Assembly (NCBI GenBank): GCA_036847245.1 | Contig: DAIUAL010000170.1 | Span: 1-7,288 of the forward strand | DNA length: 7,288 nt | Reading direction: 5' to 3' | Origin: UBA4661 sp002405405 | Lineage (GTDB): Bacteria > Bacteroidota > Ignavibacteria > Kapaibacteriales > UBA4661 | The notes under the pieces: generated by a model | Database searches by the model: none | What the model was told of the DNA's origin: nothing | The model's input: only the letters and a program-made list of their open reading frames with translations | In this document: positions 6,343-7,288 of the stretch, one piece after another | Position numbering within the stretch: the stretch's first letter is position 1 | How the letters are laid out: every line of letters begins with the position of its first letter | Translations under genes and position numbers: made by a program

Positions 6343-6960
6343 ATGTCAATGCTCAAAAAATATCAACTGTGGATTCTTGCTTTTGTTACTATAAGTCAGA
6401 CCGCGCTATTCGGTCAGGATACGCTTGATAACAAAGTACGTCGCATTACTTTTGGTATCGAAACCAGTGGTGGTTTGGTTTTTTCCAGTGGTTCTTCAGG
6501 AGCCGCATGGGGGCGTACTTGGTTAGTCGATCTTGCAGCAAATGCACGATTTCCTATCGGTACAGACAATACATCGCTCTATATCGGCATCCAAAGGACT
6601 TCGTTTGGGAAAGATGTTGTTACGAATAAAGAAGTGAGAGGTGCATTCTTACTACCATCTGGAGACATCGCAAGAGAATGGAATACAATTTCCTCAAGCA
6701 TGACACTCAATGGAGGTATTGAGACAAATATCGGCTGGCTGACAAGTCGCTCAACGATTGGCTTTGGTGTGCTGACAGGTACGAATATAGTAACCTCAGT
6801 AAATGGTCGTTTTACAGACTATACGACGATTGCGATTCGCCTTCGCCAACAGTTTCATCGAGAAAGCGGACAGATCATGTATGGACTCAAGTTCGAACAG
6901 ACTCTGTCGCAGTATGATAAATTTTTTGGAGCAGGAATAGTACTCGGTATCCGGTTCTAA
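6343..6960 (+). CDS. Small secreted protein, probable outer-membrane beta-barrel
   Basis: The protein is 205 residues from the ATG at 6343, chosen because AGGA lies 5 bases upstream and a standard signal peptide follows (MSMLKKYQLWILAFVTISQT..., likely cut after ALFGQ, about residue 25). A longer reading from a TTG at 6277 would bury that signal. The mature part, about 180 residues, alternates hydrophobic and polar residues in short strands separated by Gly/Ser/Asn turns, and ends in Gly-Ile-Arg-Phe; a terminal Phe is typical of barrels inserted by the BAM machinery. The size fits an eight-strand barrel. I recognise no named family and no enzymatic motif. The next gene begins with a clearly related sequence (ITFGIET-GG-VFSSGSS), so this is one member of a tandem paralogous pair. 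Barrel topology is inferred from residue pattern only. Confidence 0.8.
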   Translation: MSMLKKYQLWILAFVTISQTALFGQDTLDNKVRRITFGIETSGGLVFSSGSSGAAWGRTWLVDLAANARFPIGTDNTSLYIGIQRTSFGKDVVTNKEVRGAFLLPSGDIAREWNTISSSMTLNGGIETNIGWLTSRSTIGFGVLTGTNIVTSVNGRFTDYTTIAIRLRQQFHRESGQIMYGLKFEQTLSQYDKFFGAGIVLGIRF

Positions 6961-6966
6961 GTTCTT

Positions 6967-7007
6967 GTGGCACAATGCCGCCACGCTCAACTATTTTTTT
7001 CTTTTTT
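6967..7007 (+). terminator. Weak terminator-like hairpin with T tracts
   Basis: GTGGC at 6967-6971 can pair with GCCAC at 6980-6984. The T runs at 6994-7000 and 7002-7007 start 9 bases after the stem instead of directly behind it. The stem is only 5 bp, so termination may be partial or absent, and read-through into the paralogue is plausible. Confidence 0.25.
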
Positions 7008-7025
7008 ATGCAAGGAACAACTTTT

Positions 7026-7288
7026 ATGCGAAGTATAGTAATCAACCTGTTGATACTCGCGCTCATTTTACTCAGGTGCAGTTCAGTATATGGGCAGACA
7101 GATACTAAAGCTATACGCGATATTACTTTCGGTATTGAGACCGGTGGAGGAGTGGTATTCTCTAGTGGCTCCTCGCAAAGGGGATGGGGTCGCTCATTGA
7201 ATTTTGATGTCGAAGCCAATCTACGAATCCCCGTTGGTACCGATGATAAATTTTCTACTTCGGTCTCCAAGGGACATCGTTTCGCTAT
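7026..7288 (+). CDS. Partial, apparently frameshifted paralogue of the preceding barrel protein
   Basis: The gene starts at the ATG at 7026 with AAGGA 9 bases upstream; an in-frame ATG at 7008 is possible but would add six residues ahead of a good signal peptide (MRSIVINLLILALILL..., likely cut after VYGQ, residue 24). Residues 33-73 match the neighbour closely: ITFGIET-GG-VFSSGSS, then WGR, then the (I/V)P(I/V)GTD-type motif. After Lys75 the translated frame (FSTSVSKGHRFA) no longer matches, but the other frame from 7253 reads FYFGLQGTSFRY, which aligns without gaps to LYIGIQRTSFGK of the neighbour. One extra T in the run 7251-7254 would restore homology. The copy is therefore either a pseudogene, a phase-variable allele or a base-calling error. 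It is cut by the window edge, so the remaining length is unknown. Confidence 0.75.
   Translation, partial: MRSIVINLLILALILLRCSSVYGQTDTKAIRDITFGIETGGGVVFSSGSSQRGWGRSLNFDVEANLRIPVGTDDKFSTSVSKGHRFA

Noticed and set aside
1..7288. CRISPR array, tRNA, rRNA, insertion sequence or attachment site
   Set aside because: No spaced repeat series, cloverleaf, transposase motif or terminal inverted repeats were seen on either strand.

Overview
The window looks like a chromosomal segment from a Bacteroidota-type bacterium, or a neighbouring lineage such as Kapabacteria/Chlorobi. Three things suggest this: a LytS-type sensor kinase whose periplasmic part has Reg_prop-like and Y_Y_Y-like stretches, a partner LytTR response regulator, and a cluster of lipoprotein and small outer-membrane-barrel genes. 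This is an inference from gene content, not a taxonomic assignment. Several genes have clear Shine-Dalgarno sequences.

The left part (1-4629) is all on the minus strand. Reading in the direction of transcription, a response regulator gene (4629-3814) is followed after 8 bases by a sensor histidine kinase gene (3805-1877), whose Shine-Dalgarno touches the regulator's stop codon. After 75 bases comes a membrane-anchored alpha/beta hydrolase (1801-806). After another 108 bases comes a multi-membrane-span gene cut by the window edge (697 to <1), whose end resembles phospholipid/isoprenylcysteine methyltransferases. The first two genes are clearly one unit. The hydrolase probably belongs to it, and the methyltransferase-like gene may or may not.

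The centre (4630-4927) is a divergent intergenic region with two notable structures. One is a perfect 13-bp direct repeat with a 21-bp period, the geometry expected of a LytTR regulator operator. The other is a 49-nt bipartite inverted repeat that would fold at or near the 5' end of the regulator mRNA.

The right part (4928-7288) is on the plus strand and encodes envelope proteins: a 447-residue lipoprotein with a tryptophan-rich C-terminal domain I cannot name, a 205-residue secreted, probable outer-membrane beta-barrel protein, and the start of a tandem paralogue of the latter. Reading the paralogue against its neighbour shows that homology jumps frame at a short T run (7251-7254), so this copy carries an apparent one-base deletion.

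Working model (inference): the two-component system senses an envelope state and its regulator binds the divergent region. It would activate its own operon and possibly the lipoprotein/barrel genes.
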